Part shown: positions 13,095 to 24,602 of the stretch, in pieces | Position numbering within the stretch: position 1 is the first letter of the stretch | How the letters are laid out: the number at the start of each line of letters is the position of its first letter | Origin: Lunularia cruciata | Taxonomy: Eukaryota > Streptophyta > Marchantiopsida > Lunulariales > Lunulariaceae | DNA: 64,000 bases | Reading direction: 5' to 3' | Assembly (NCBI GenBank): GCA_948567375.1 | Contig: OX419757.1 | Span: 75,771,836 to 75,835,835 of the forward strand | Notes under the pieces: model-generated | What the model was told of the DNA's origin: nothing | Seen by the model: only the letters and a program-made list of their open reading frames with translations | Database searches by the model: none | Program-made: the position numbers and the translations under genes

Positions 13095-16000
13095 TCAAAT
13101 GGCAGATGGTATGCTTTGGTTTGAGCTTTTGCTCAGTTTCAGTTGGACACGTACAACTGATATGTCTGCAATCTCTCGCAATATGACCTCTTGAGCATCG
13201 TTAGCGTGCGCCATCGCATCTCTGCAACAAGTCCAAAACTAGCATTCAGCAATAATGTTGAGGACAAACAAAAGCGAAGAACGATATTTGTGTAGTCGTT
13301 GCCAGAAAATTGGCGGTGTCATTTCTCATTATATAACTTTTGAGCCTTACATTCGGTTTGAATGTAAGGAGACGTACCTCACAGATATGTCAGGATTCAT
13401 CAAAACCTCCACCTCAACAACCACCTTTCCTTTTAGATAGTGTGATGTGACGTGATTGATTGTCATCTTCTGTCAAACAGCACGAAGAAAGTCAAAATGT
13501 GATGTAGATACGGTTTTGCGTGTCAAATACAATGGGATAATAGTACTTAATTTCAAACAATGATTAAATATAAATCCACACAAAGCGTCTCCGGAATTTC
13601 AGGGTGTGTACAAGATGGTTGGTAATGATCATTTAAATAAACACAAGTCTCAATCACGAACCGGCACTTAATGTCAAGAATAGATTCACTCTGAGATGTA
13701 TGATCACGCGACTACCAACACTTGAAGTATCCTTTAAAGATTACCTCAGTGAAATTTGAGTCCACAACACGACGAACATCTTGTTCCACCTCTGAATGTT
13801 GTCGGGAATCAAGTTCATCATCCATGGAGGCACACTCGTCATGCAAGCTGCTGTTACTGATTAGGAGATCGGACTTCGAACCATTCTTTGTCAGATCGCT
13901 CTTCGTCAAGTGATGCTCAGTCCCATGCGAATGATGGTGATGATTGGTATGATGGTCATGTAGTTGGAGCTCCTGTTCTGCCTCATCAGGAGTGGCCGTT
14001 TTGAATCCTCCATCCGCTGGCTCTGCAGTGGCCAGGAAACACTCGTCGAATCTCTCAGGACACGAAGATTTCACTGAGCGCAGTATCGCTAACCAACTTC
14101 TAGTTTTAAATCAAAGGAATCAGCACAAAGGAGAACCGAGTACAGGTTTAAAACGAAAAATTAAACTAGGCTCTGCTTCAGCAACCAGTAGGGTGAACAA
14201 GGTCCAGTATTTCTTCTTATTGAGGTTCATGCTTATAGGAGTTCATGGAATTATAAAGCATAAGTACAGGTTCCAACATGCCTCATCTGAACGCACCGAA
14301 CATATCTCCTTTATCAGATAATGAGATACGTATGTCTGGTTTTGATCTCAATCTACGCCTTACAGAAATTTAGAATTGTCTGTATCCGAGATAGAAGTTG
14401 GCAGTACCTATATGCACGAATGTCTCTGCAACTTCTGGATGTTCTTTCCGTAACTGGTGACGAACCGCTTCACCAATATTATATGCTGCACTTACGCTCA
14501 ACCAAGGATCCACCTGCATTTAAACTCTCAATTCTTCGCATGAATCCCCGGAAGATGGAGTTGCTTAAAGGCACTGATTCTAGGAAGAAAGGTCAGTTAC
14601 ATGGAGAGTCGTGTACCTCAATATGAGCGTCCACATGAATGAATGATCCCATCCTTCGTCCTCTCAAATGATGGCAACCCTGCGGAGTACATGCACGGTT
14701 TGTATTCAATAGTGTCAGCTCCCGGAACTAAAGCTGTATCACAATCACTACTCTCACCTTCAGGTTGCACCATGAACAAAAACATGTTTTTCAGGGTAGC
14801 TTCGGCAAACAAAGTGGCGGAGGATTCCTCAAGTTGTTAACCCATAACAGCTAGACAAGCTGGGAAAGGTCAGATTGATTGTTGTGTTGCTGTCTGGACC
14901 CCCAAAACGCACATCATGTTTTCCCCAGCTACTGAGAAAATTTATATAAAGTTGACGATGTCCTTTGGAATGAGCAGAATATTATATGGTTCACGAAACC
15001 ATGAAACATGGTATTCACAAACCTCTACACCCTGAACGTGAAGTACTGTATGCCGAATAGGGGACAACACCGCCTCTGTGACTCCTGAGTCAACCAACTC
15101 CTGCAAACTGAATGCATCCAACACATCATTTGTGGGAAGTTAGAGAAACCAGTTGCTTGGAGCTTCAACAGGTCTGTCTCATTGGACAAGCGGCAGCAAT
15201 CATTTACTTCTAATAAGCCGATTAATTACCTTTGATATCCAGTTTCCATTCCTGCCTTGACTATCATGCCTGACACAAGAAGGCCAGCTACAGGGTCCAA
15301 CAAAGGCATCCCCAGCATTGCTCCGCCTGACAACAAGTGGAAAACACTATTTCAGCCTTGGTGAGCGTTCCGTTCGTATTCTCAGTGGATTTAAGAAAAT
15401 CTCCTCTCGCTCAAGTGGGTTCATGCATCAGGTTGAAGCATGCCAGCAGTAGATTGATATTTCGACCTTGCAACAGATACTTAATTCCATAAAAACAAAG
15501 TTAAAAATAGCGTCTTGTCATGGAAGTCGGAGCGGAAGTCACAGGGATGTCGACATACCTACACCAATCAGAGCAACTACGGAGGAAATGGCGTCGCTGC
15601 GGTGGTGCCATGCACTCGCCTTGAGTAGTTCGCTCTTCTGCTGTTCTCCTACAGCTTTAGTTTTCCAATATAGTCTGCAAAAGTTCAAAACCTGTTGTCC
15701 AGATCAAGTTTTGATTTGCAAATAGGAGCTGGCAGTCCTGACGTGACATTGAGGAATGGAAAGCAAAGCAGCAGTGAAGTCACTGGCGAGGAGATTGCCC
15801 TGAGAGTTGATCACGGTTTTCTTTCCTCTTCTGAAGGCAAGGCTCCAAGTTACCAAGGTAAACAGATGTTTACCGCTCGAAGTATGTGAGACACAGGCTA
15901 CCATACCTGCTTCGTTTCCTTCATTCTCGACATTGAAATGAACAAATTCTGCCTCAGTAGGTACTGAGACAGGCAAAAGGCTAGAACTCGCCAGGAGACA

Positions 16001-18485
16001 TTTTCGTAACGGAATACCCTCGTAGTATGAAGATCTGCTTGGTAGTCAAGTTTTAAATTATACATACGCTTCCTTGACCACAATGGAGACGATAGCTGCA
16101 CTCAGAGCTACGAATGGATGCTCCAAATCAATACCATGTTGATGCCCTCCTCCAGTATGTCCATGTTGATGCAGGTTGTCAGTTGCTGAGTGTACCAAGT
16201 CGGACATGAGGGGAATAAACGCCTGTTGTGACGCAGACCAAACATTGCCAGAAAGATTCTTACCATTTAAATGGCAATTGGGCTGACAGAAGTTCCTCTA
16301 CTTGTAGCACGAACAGAAAATAAAGTCTTTGACGTGACTTGGAACTCAAGCAGAATCACTCCTTCACTAAAACTCTTTTGGTCATTCTAAGCGACGAAAG
16401 CCACAAAAAAGACAGAAGCAGACGCCTCTCAAGTTGTTTATACGATAAAAAGAAGGGTCAAAATACGTCTGCTGTACACAAAGCTATGCGTTTACATACA
16501 CTGAAATGGATGGTTGCTAAACTTTCAGGTGTCAACGAATCACAGTGCTCTCCGAACCGTACTAGATAGTGGCCCACAACTGAACTGAACTTATAGGAAG
16601 CTGAACAAATTGTTAAGGCAACCCAGTGTTATGGATCGAAATTTATGCCTGCAGATTCTCGACGGCGTGCCATGCTATTCCACCACCGGTTAGTAAAAGC
16701 ATACCGGAGATCCCCAGAGCTCCTACAGTTTCAAACTTCCCATGACCTGCAAAGTTCCGGACCGATGAAGTTGACAGAACGCGATTCAGGACCAACTTAA
16801 AAGCGCAAGTATTCATCCCGAGTAGAACATTGCAAGATCTTTTCCTGACAGCATTGAGCGACAAGGGAAGCTGGTGAAATCCAGGAGTAGGCAATGCGAC
16901 ATCGCAAGAAGAGAACAGGCGAATCAAAAGGAATCACCATAAGGATGTTCCTTGTCTTTCGGAGCATTGGCAACTTTGGAGCTCCATAGGGCCACGCCAC
17001 TCAATGCCTACACAGCACCCAGGTGTTGCAGAATATGTTTCATGAGATAATCGTTTCCGTTTCTTCTCACACACTATTAAACCATGTCCGCTGAAAGCCT
17101 ACGCATCATTACATCAGATGTTGCGTCGGAGGCTGGAAACTTCATCAGACAGCTATTTCCTTATGTTCATGTTCAGTTCCACCGATTATACATAAGTATT
17201 TAGCAAGGGCAGCTGCGGATACACCATATAGACTTCAAGGTAGCAATCAATGAACACAGAAATGTGCACCGACTATACATGTGAATTCCGCGGAATGGTT
17301 AGAATAATGCGTAAGACCGAAGTGCGAGGAGACCGAATAGTTAAACGAAAGTAACAACCCGTGTAACTTAGAGAATATGAAACGAGGGAGCAGATTGCTA
17401 CTCTTTCTGAAAACCGCAGAAGCAAACAAATCATGATACTAGAATCTTCGAGCTATTGTCATGGGCAAAGATTTGCATGGTTGGGGTTGGGGGGTGCGGG
17501 GAGGTTGATTGTGTTCTAATGCGCATACTGGAGGTGATATTTTGATCTGGTGTAAATTGCTCAAGTGAACCAGCTCCAGCACATTCATGCTCTACCTATT
17601 TCATCTGCCCTTGTTGCTGTTCACAGTAAAAATGAACTTCGAGCTATTTAGATTATTCTCTTATTGATTTGCTTCTAGAGTTCAAAATCCATGCGGAAAA
17701 TGTAATCCTGTTCAATTTTAACTAAGCTAGTTAAATTTGACCGTACAGTTGAAGGTAGATGGCAGTAAATAAACCATATAATATATATATAAGTGTCATA
17801 TGATACGTACTATATCAGAAACAGAGTGTGCGGCGTCAGCAATTATTGCCGTGCTTCCAGATACAAAACCAGCCCCGCCTTTCCCGATTGCAAGAAATAC
17901 ATCTCCCCATAATCCCCAACGCAGGACCTGCTCACCAGCCTTCCCTGTGTTGTCCCGTTGGCCTGGGGTATGATGAGCGTGCCCCATGTGGCCACGTACA
18001 AAATTGTGCCATATCGGGGCGCTCACCAATTCTCCTTTCACTTGTCTCCTCCTGCTGCTCCAATGCACCTCATCAGCAATCAATCCCTTCAATGATCGTT
18101 GTAAAGAACTTGAATAATTTCTCGATCTCCAAGCGAAATATAAATTTGCCCCTCGAACAGAAGCTGATATTTGCTCCAAGACTCTTCTTTCAGTCTTGGA
18201 GCTAGCAATCCAGGGCCTCGGTGGCCACAATTCGGACTCATCTGATCCTGTGGTTTGAAATTGCGGTCTTCCTCCATGTAATCCTGCATCACGGCAGCTG
18301 TTAGCCCTCTCCTCATCACATAGTAAACTGGATGACGATATTTGGCAATCGTTTACCGTCACAGCTTTCTCGACTCCACCATGTGCTAAAATCCGTGAAG
18401 ATGCTGTAGACACAGCAGCAACTAAGCATCGAGCGCTGCGTATGTTTCTGGGAGAATTGAAAGACCCCGATGACAACGCCATCAT
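13095..18485 (-). CDS. MTPC4: Metal tolerance protein C4 (CDF zinc transporter, SLC30A9-like)
   Basis: Twelve exons with compatible phases: 18485-17811, 17007-16938, 16746-16649, 16222-16068, 15674-15559, 15326-15230, 15107-15023, 14679-14617, 14513-14408, 14073-13745, 13469-13378 and 13221-13095; 2013 bp, 670 residues. The transporter core is typical of the family: GSTAIIADAAHSVSD with the first HxxxD site (about residues 220-224), KDKEHPYGHGKFET, and WHHRSD with the second (about 356-360). A His-rich loop (HQHGHTGGGHQHG) lies between. The Arg/Ser-rich, acid-poor N-terminus suits a mitochondrial presequence, and the animal relative ZnT9 exports zinc from mitochondria. The protein is longer than I recall for the Arabidopsis relative, through a long N-terminus and a His/Asp-rich exon 10. 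The intron after 16649 starts GC. The first ATG gives 18485; a second ATG follows directly. Confidence 0.92.
16223..16648 (-). other. GC-AG intron in MTPC4
   Basis: The donor reads CAG followed by GCATAA and the acceptor is CAACAG. The exon frame runs into TAA immediately after the donor, and no GT donor nearby keeps the conserved VENLQ end, so the intron must begin with GC. Confidence 0.75.
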
Positions 18486-19331
18486 GCTTCGGTCATCAAA
18501 TCCTTTCAGAACTCTCAATTCCCCTCTCGAGCCCTCAATTTCTCCGTGGAAACGGTCCTTTGATCTCTTTCTTCATCCATGTGTTCTAGCATCAATTCTC
18601 TCTCAGCGCCTCCCAATCTGTCAATACCTTTCGGAATAGAAACGAAGCAGACGTTAAACTAAGGACCAGTTCGTTCTGACGACGACGACGACAACTACTA
18701 CTACTATAGAAGAAGAGGGTCTAAGCAGAAGGTGACCTTTCGACTTATCAACCATCAACAACCGCATCCATCAATTGTCGACTTCAGATCATTGCTTTTC
18801 TACTCTCCCTTTTGTTTCATGATTATTTGTCCACTGTACCGATGTTGTCGTAGTTAGTATTTTCCACCACTGTAGATCAGTTTTCGATCGAAAGAAACTT
18901 CCTGCACCAGCAGTAGTGTCTCTTCCCCATTCTTTCTCGATCGACTCTGCTCCATTCGCAATTCCACCTACTTTCTCCCCGCGGACCATTTTAAATAAAC
19001 AATAAAATTTAATTATTTAAATAAAATTCCCTTCTTTCTTTGCCCTGGGCAGGTTCCTCGCAGTCTCCTATGGTACGACAACGTCACTGATCCTAGTGTG
19101 GCCGACTGGGCAATATGCAATAGTTTGGACAACAACCTGGTGAAGGATTCCTAACCAGGTTGTCAAAAGGAAGCACTGAACTCCGGACTAACGACCGTAC
19201 GTACGATAGACGATACGAAAAGTATGCGGTCAAAGTTACATTCTACGTAATCAAAAAGAATTATAAAACTGACGTGATTCGTTTTTAATCTCCATACCTT
19301 GACATGACAGATCTAAGAATGACTCGACTAT
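18486..19331. other. MTPC4 upstream region
   Basis: Presumed promoter and leader of MTPC4. It contains a GAC/ACT trinucleotide microsatellite at about 18677-18712 and an inverted repeat with 10-bp arms (19132-19141 and 19154-19163). No further gene is apparent before the LINE. Confidence 0.45.
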
Positions 19332-19728
19332 TTGTAATAAAGAGAGAGGCTACCGCCTAAGAAAAACGAAGGATGGGAAGACCCCATCAAGCAGTACAAG
19401 GGAGAGACAAAAAAGGTAACATGGGGCTAAGCCCCAATAGAGTCTATATGAGAAATCTGCACTACCGCACCTAAGATATCCGAACTATGCAAGTCGTACA
19501 GTCTACACACAACTGGAGCATCCAAAAAAACATCACCTAATGTGATTGCTCTCCTATGGATTGCACCAGCCACTGCTCTCTGTAGAGCAATGGACACACG
19601 CTGCCTAAAATATGCTACAAAGTATGAGAGTGAGAGTGGTACCCCTTGATGCCTAACATGATAAGCTCTCGTGCACTCCTTGACAAATGTGTCAAATGCC
19701 GTGTACATCGATCCATATAACTCCAAGG

Positions 19729-20142
19729 CTAGAGGAACAAAGAGGTGACCTCACTGCATGCCCCTATACTTGGAAACCTTGTGACCTGCTGCTGCACTCG
19801 CCGCTCATCCAAGGGATGGGTAATCACTCCCTCCAAAACTGTATCCCGTGTAGGATCCATCACCACGACATCGGCTACTATCACCCAATCATCTTGGACC
19901 AAGTATGAGTCTACCCTGACACGTGTCGTCTGCAAAGCATACGAATGATTTTTCCAAGCCAAGTATCCACTCTCTCGTGCCATAGCAAACACTATGTCCC
20001 TAATGGCATCATGGGTAGCTATCCTCTGTCCTCCAAAAGGACATCGTGTCATGTGGACCGCTACTACATCTAGTGTAGAACCACACTCACAAGTGAGTAA
20101 TGAAGATGTAGATAGGTGGACCAATCCTAGGCAAAACCTCAT
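19729..20142 (-). pseudogene. LINE CCHC knuckle plus restriction-like endonuclease piece, copy A
   Basis: The frame begins near a CECG...H...CPFGG.R..HDAIRD segment, the knuckle that precedes the endonuclease in R2, CRE and NeSL-type LINEs. It continues with RVRVDSYLV, VADVVVMDPTRD and a conserved GVITHPLDERRVQQQV. Residue order fits R/KPD...D/E-x-K-like cores. The assignment rests on motif order, not on a search. Confidence 0.65.
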
Positions 20143-20861
20143 CGATATAAAGAAAGTAGCTGGTGCGAGTCAGAATGCCCTAATGCACGGTCGAGCTAGG
20201 ATCCAAGAGCCTACACCTTGCCGAAGCAAGAGCAAAGACGTGCTCTAGTAGTCGGAGGAATAGATGAGTCTACTAAGAGAGAATGTAACGTATGCTCACA
20301 CTGTCGCTCCATCAAGGAAGACTGTAAACCTCTAGTCCAATCTGACAGTAGTGAAGCAAAAGGTGGAAAATCCTCTCGTGCTTGAGGGGATAGACTATCT
20401 CTTGTCTGCCGCAATAACACCTGGAGAGAATAGGATCCTCCCTCCACCTCTGTCACATAAGTCTCCAAAACCGGCCTATCAACAACCACAAAATGGGAGG
20501 AAAGTAGGGGTGTCAAGAGAGCCCAACTACCCAAAAATGTTATAGGTGTCGTCTCCTCCATAGAAAGCAAGCCAATCCCATCACATAAGATTGGCAAAGC
20601 CATTTTTCTACGTGCCTAATCCCCTGTCACACACTCAAAAGTTCTTGGTCCAATAATATCACCAAAGACTCCCATAATCCTCCTATCAAATGCTCCCAAA
20701 CATGATAGGAAAGATGATGAGAGGGGAACTATACGGATGAGGTAGGACGATCGATGAGCAATACTGGAAGAGAATATACCAAATGCCATTTGCAAATCTT
20801 CTAATAATGGAAGGTCATCCACATGGAGAACATCCTTTGCAAGGGCATCGTCTAGGCCTTG

Positions 20862-21368
20862 TCAGTGTGTGAAAAAATCCTCCGATCCTACTGGCACTCC
20901 AAGAACCTGAAGTCCAACTATGGATGTGATAGACCCCTCTGGAAGCTCAAGGTGTGGAGGGATACCTAAAGGGGACCATGCCCTACACTTTGACACCTTG
21001 ACTCTCAAGCCTACTAAATGTAGCTCAGTAGTCAAGTAGTCAAAGGCATGCCTAATCTGATCTACAATGCCTACGATGTGTGTATCATCTGCCAAGGAGG
21101 GAAATACAAAACTTGGCATGGCCAAAGTAGTATATAGGAGAGCTCTAAAGTGAGCCATGGCAAATAAGGGCCCCCCAAAAGATCTCCCTAACAGCTGACT
21201 CCAAGACGGTGACTCCCTCCTATGAACCACCATACTGGTAGTAATGGGAAGCAGGAGAGTCATAAAAAGACCACACAAAAGGAATGAGACTTGCCAAGGA
21301 TCCACCAACCTCCCTAAGCTCTCTAGAGATGAATGCCCGCGAGATGCTATTAAAAGCATTCTCAACAT
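20862..21368 (-). pseudogene. LINE reverse transcriptase fragment, copy A
   Basis: A 168-codon open frame covering RT motifs around GDTLGG-like LGRSFGGPLFAMAHFRAL (partly altered) and the catalytic LADDTHIVG. It stays alignable with the frame at 44370-45170, whose version reads GTRQGDTLGGPLF. The rest of the polyprotein lies in other frames on both sides, so this is one open piece of a broken gene. Confidence 0.85.
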
Positions 21369-23070
21369 CCACTTGTAGGACGACCCACTCCGAATGAATA
21401 TCTAGGAGTGCTCTAGTGCCTAGAGATATAGCCTCACATCCACCAGGTGTAGCTACTCCAAACTGATGTGGACTAAGGTGTTGTCAAAAGTGAGAACAAT
21501 GCAAAAGGACAATGATACAACTGACCAAATGAAAAAAGATCTCTCCAATAGCAATCGGTCTAATGTCTCCCATGTCCTTCTCCATCACAAGAAGTCAACT
21601 AGTACCTAACACCCGACTAATAGACATAAGAATGTCTCTTCTTGCTACTACTGCACCCACTTGAAACACCTTAGTAAAACCACTAGAAGGATTGTTTGCT
21701 TGGAAGCAATCTCTAAGGTGCTCATAAACCATCCCTCACAAGCCTCCTAAGGAAAGGCAAGGAGTAGTGCACAATGCTTGTGCAAATAGCAACCTATCAA
21801 GACATAAAGGTTGTTCAGGCTTATAATCTAAGACGTCTAGTGGTAGTCCCTCTACTACTATAGGATGTAGTGAGCATAGGGAAGAAATAGTCTCATCAAT
21901 AGGACTCGTTATAGACAAAAGGTGTAGCGCTCGTGTTGCTCTACTAAACTCTCCCACCTGACCCAATGTCCTACATCATCGTAATCGAGTGAACTCTATG
22001 GTATCCTGTGGTAATGCCTGTCTCCTAAATTGTGTAGCCCTAATAGACTCCTCCTGAAAGGCTATCCAATCCCTTGCTTGGAATTGATGAAATCTAACAG
22101 CCACCTCTCTATGCCCCGCACTTCCCCTTCTAGCATAACAAAGACACCATCGAGGGAGTAAGAGAAATAGGAACCATGCTAACTCGTCCAAGGGATCACG
22201 TGCCAAACAATCAAGTGGTAGGCAAAAAACCTGTCTAGCCTCATCATATTGTGTGCGGGGTAGCCTATGGAATAGACGTGGACATGGAAAACTAGTCTCA
22301 AATAACCCCAAAATGCAACCCGCCTAAGAAGCTAACCACTTCCACAACTTGATCGGTATCTCTGGAATGATCAACAAAGGGATAGAAGAAGCGTGTGTAA
22401 TCTTGAGTGTCACTGCTATCAATGTGGTTTCTTGTGCCACATGGGCATCCCAAGTGGTACAATCATAGTCCTTGTGCATCCTTCCCACATGGGTCTTTAC
22501 TCCTTATGAGGTAAAGCATCGGTGACACACCGGGCATGGTATATCCCGACCTGCTCTAGGCGACCCCACATGGGGAGGTGTAGCCATAGCTAGCACAAGA
22601 ATAATGATAATAACACATACTGCTCCTCTCCATATCTTCCCATATCTGCAAAACCACAACCCCTCACATCCCAACTCACATAAGAAAGCAATCTCTCCAA
22701 ACCCTAAAATCTATAACTCTCATAACTTCCAATTTCTATCTCCAAAGTTTTCAAACTAAATTCCCATGGAACTTAATCAAAAAATCCAAGGGATTGGAAA
22801 TGAAAATTCCTGACCCATCACTCTCAATGTATAATGATCACTTTAAACCCTAAAAAAACTAAAAATCCTCATAACTTTCTACTCCATTCTCCATAGTCTT
22901 CAAATAGATGCCAATGGAACCGCAATTGAAAAATGAAGAGAATTGACTATTCACTCGAGTGCTACGTGCTAGAGAACCCTAAAAAAAGATATTGTCTCCT
23001 ATCTATCCCTCTCCTCTCCCGTCTCCACACTCTCCCGTAGCTTCCGCAAAAGTGGAAGCATTGTAATAAA

Positions 23071-23224
23071 TGAGTGATGAGATTTCCGTAACCATTCCAT
23101 TTATCCAGAGATCTACCTATCTTCACTTATTGGCAGGTGTATGTTCTTTTCCGTAATTAATCTGGACTACACTATTTAGATAGGTGATGCGTGGAGTTTC
23201 TTCCTCTAACAAGTGTAAATAAAA
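23071..23224. other. Spacer between LINE copy A and the Mutator-like element
   Basis: AT-rich spacer with nothing recognisable. Confidence 0.5.
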
Positions 23225-23836
23225 ATAGGGGAATTTTAATGAATGTGCTATGTTAGAATTGTATTCTAAAAAATGGGCGGATTCTTGACTTTATTTGCAA
23301 AAATGGACTCATTTCATAGTTTTATTTGCAAATATGGGCGAGGTCCCTTACAGCCACCTGCTCAGCTTTTCATTACGCTCTGCTCTCTCTAGCTCTTGTG
23401 TAGAACTCAGAATGTCACTAGGTTCATTTCAGAGTTTTATTTGCAAACATGGGCGAGTTTGTTGATAGCCACCCGCTCCGCTTTTCATTGCACACTATTG
23501 TCTCTATCTCTCTTATAGAACTTAGAATCTCAATGTCTTTAAATGTATTTGAAAATTCTGAATCGTTTGACACAATGGATGAATTGCGCTCCAAGCTTTG
23601 CCATATATATAACACATAGCAGCTTCCCTTTCACGTGAAGTGCAACAAACCGGATAGGCTTGATGTTCGCTGCCCCTCAGCCAAGGCTACATCAAGGGCA
23701 AGATTGGGGCCGGCTTGCGACTTCAGCATGACAACATACGGGCATAAGGATGGCCTTGTACATTTTTGTAAATTGAACCTCATGCATTCTACGTTTTGCA
23801 CCATGGCACCTCACACTTCTATCTCAACTTTGTCGG

Positions 23837-24557
23837 CTTTGTGTAATACCAAGAGCTAGCCATATGATCTAGATGTGAAATTTGGTTTGGTAACATCTAG
23901 AAAGATGTTATACGTGATGGTCAAAATAGATAAGATAGAAGTATCACCAAAAGAGTACTTCTACTAATAGGGCAGAAACCAAAATAGACTTGAGAACCTT
24001 AGAACCAATAGCTAGACATATGATTTAAAGGTGAGAATTGGTTTGGTAACATCTGGAAGGATGTTACACATGATAGACTAAACAGATCAGAAAGAGGTAT
24101 CACCAAAAAGGGACTTCTACTAATAGAGTAGGAACCGAAATATGCTTGAAATCTTTGAAGGCAATTTTGGAGGCCTAAACTGATGAATTAGGCCTCAAAA
24201 ATGTGCCAATTCCCTCCCCCACTGCTTTGTCTTGTCAAGAGGTTTCCAACGGTACCTTACTCACGTGATTCTGAGATTCCTATAGGAAGATTCCCTAAAA
24301 GATTCCCTCCAATCAAAGCTTGTTTGACCAACCAGATAGGACCTAGAACAAACATGTCACCCATCCAAGTAAGTAATCCAAGGGTGGAACTTGCCTACAT
24401 GTCACCTATCTGTGTCCCTAATCCTATGGTGGAGCTTCCTTGGAGGAGATCCTCTTTGGCTATATAATAAAGAGAAGGTGCTCCCTTGGGGCATCGATTG
24501 TGTGAGTGTGCAATCTGTGTTTTCTCTTGTCTCTTGTCCTCGGAGTATTACACTTTG
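23837..24557 (+). repeat. Solo LTR, copy 1 (TGTAATAC family)
   Basis: The LTR is 23842-24552 (711 bp), starting TGTAATAC and ending GTATTACA, between 5-bp direct repeats CTTTG. It contains a TATA-like TATATAATAAA at 24461, leaving about 90 bp of R-U5. A segment of about 156 bp near the start is duplicated in tandem (from 23848 and from 24004). No internal retrotransposon region adjoins it. It interrupts the MULE. Confidence 0.85.
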
Positions 24558-24602
24558 GCAAAGCATTTGTTGGTGCGCTACATATCCTTCATATAGGCTA
24601 AT

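Larger units (their letters stand above)
19332..23070 (-). mobile_element. Near full-length RLE-type LINE (R2-like architecture), copy A
   Basis: The element occupies 19342-23060 (3719 bp, minus strand) between direct repeats TTGTAATAAA at 19332-19341 and 23061-23070. Its 5' end is a hairpin, GCTTCC and GGAAGC around an 8-base loop. A leader of about 470 bases precedes an ATG at 22587. Read from there: a C2H2 finger (CPVCHRCF, then HVGRMH), central frames at 21976-22311 and 21736-21966, a reverse transcriptase at 20862-21368 with GTRQGD-like and LADD motifs, a thumb region, and a C-terminus at 19729-20142 with CECG...H...CP, then RVDSYL and VADVVVMDPT. The last two resemble the PD-(D/E)xK core of restriction-like endonucleases. 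Frameshifts and a stop inside the finger break the single frame of about 1050 codons. The 3' end carries the two-hairpin tail. Confidence 0.85.

Noticed and set aside
17828..18205. 125-codon plus-strand frame opposite MTPC4 exon 1
   Set aside because: Shadow of the transporter exon; no motif.
18485..18518. Upstream extension of MTPC4 to 18518
   Set aside because: That position is TTG; the first ATG in frame is at 18485.
19342..23060. rDNA-specific R2 element
   Set aside because: The flanking sequences are not ribosomal DNA and differ between copies, so only the domain order is R2-like.
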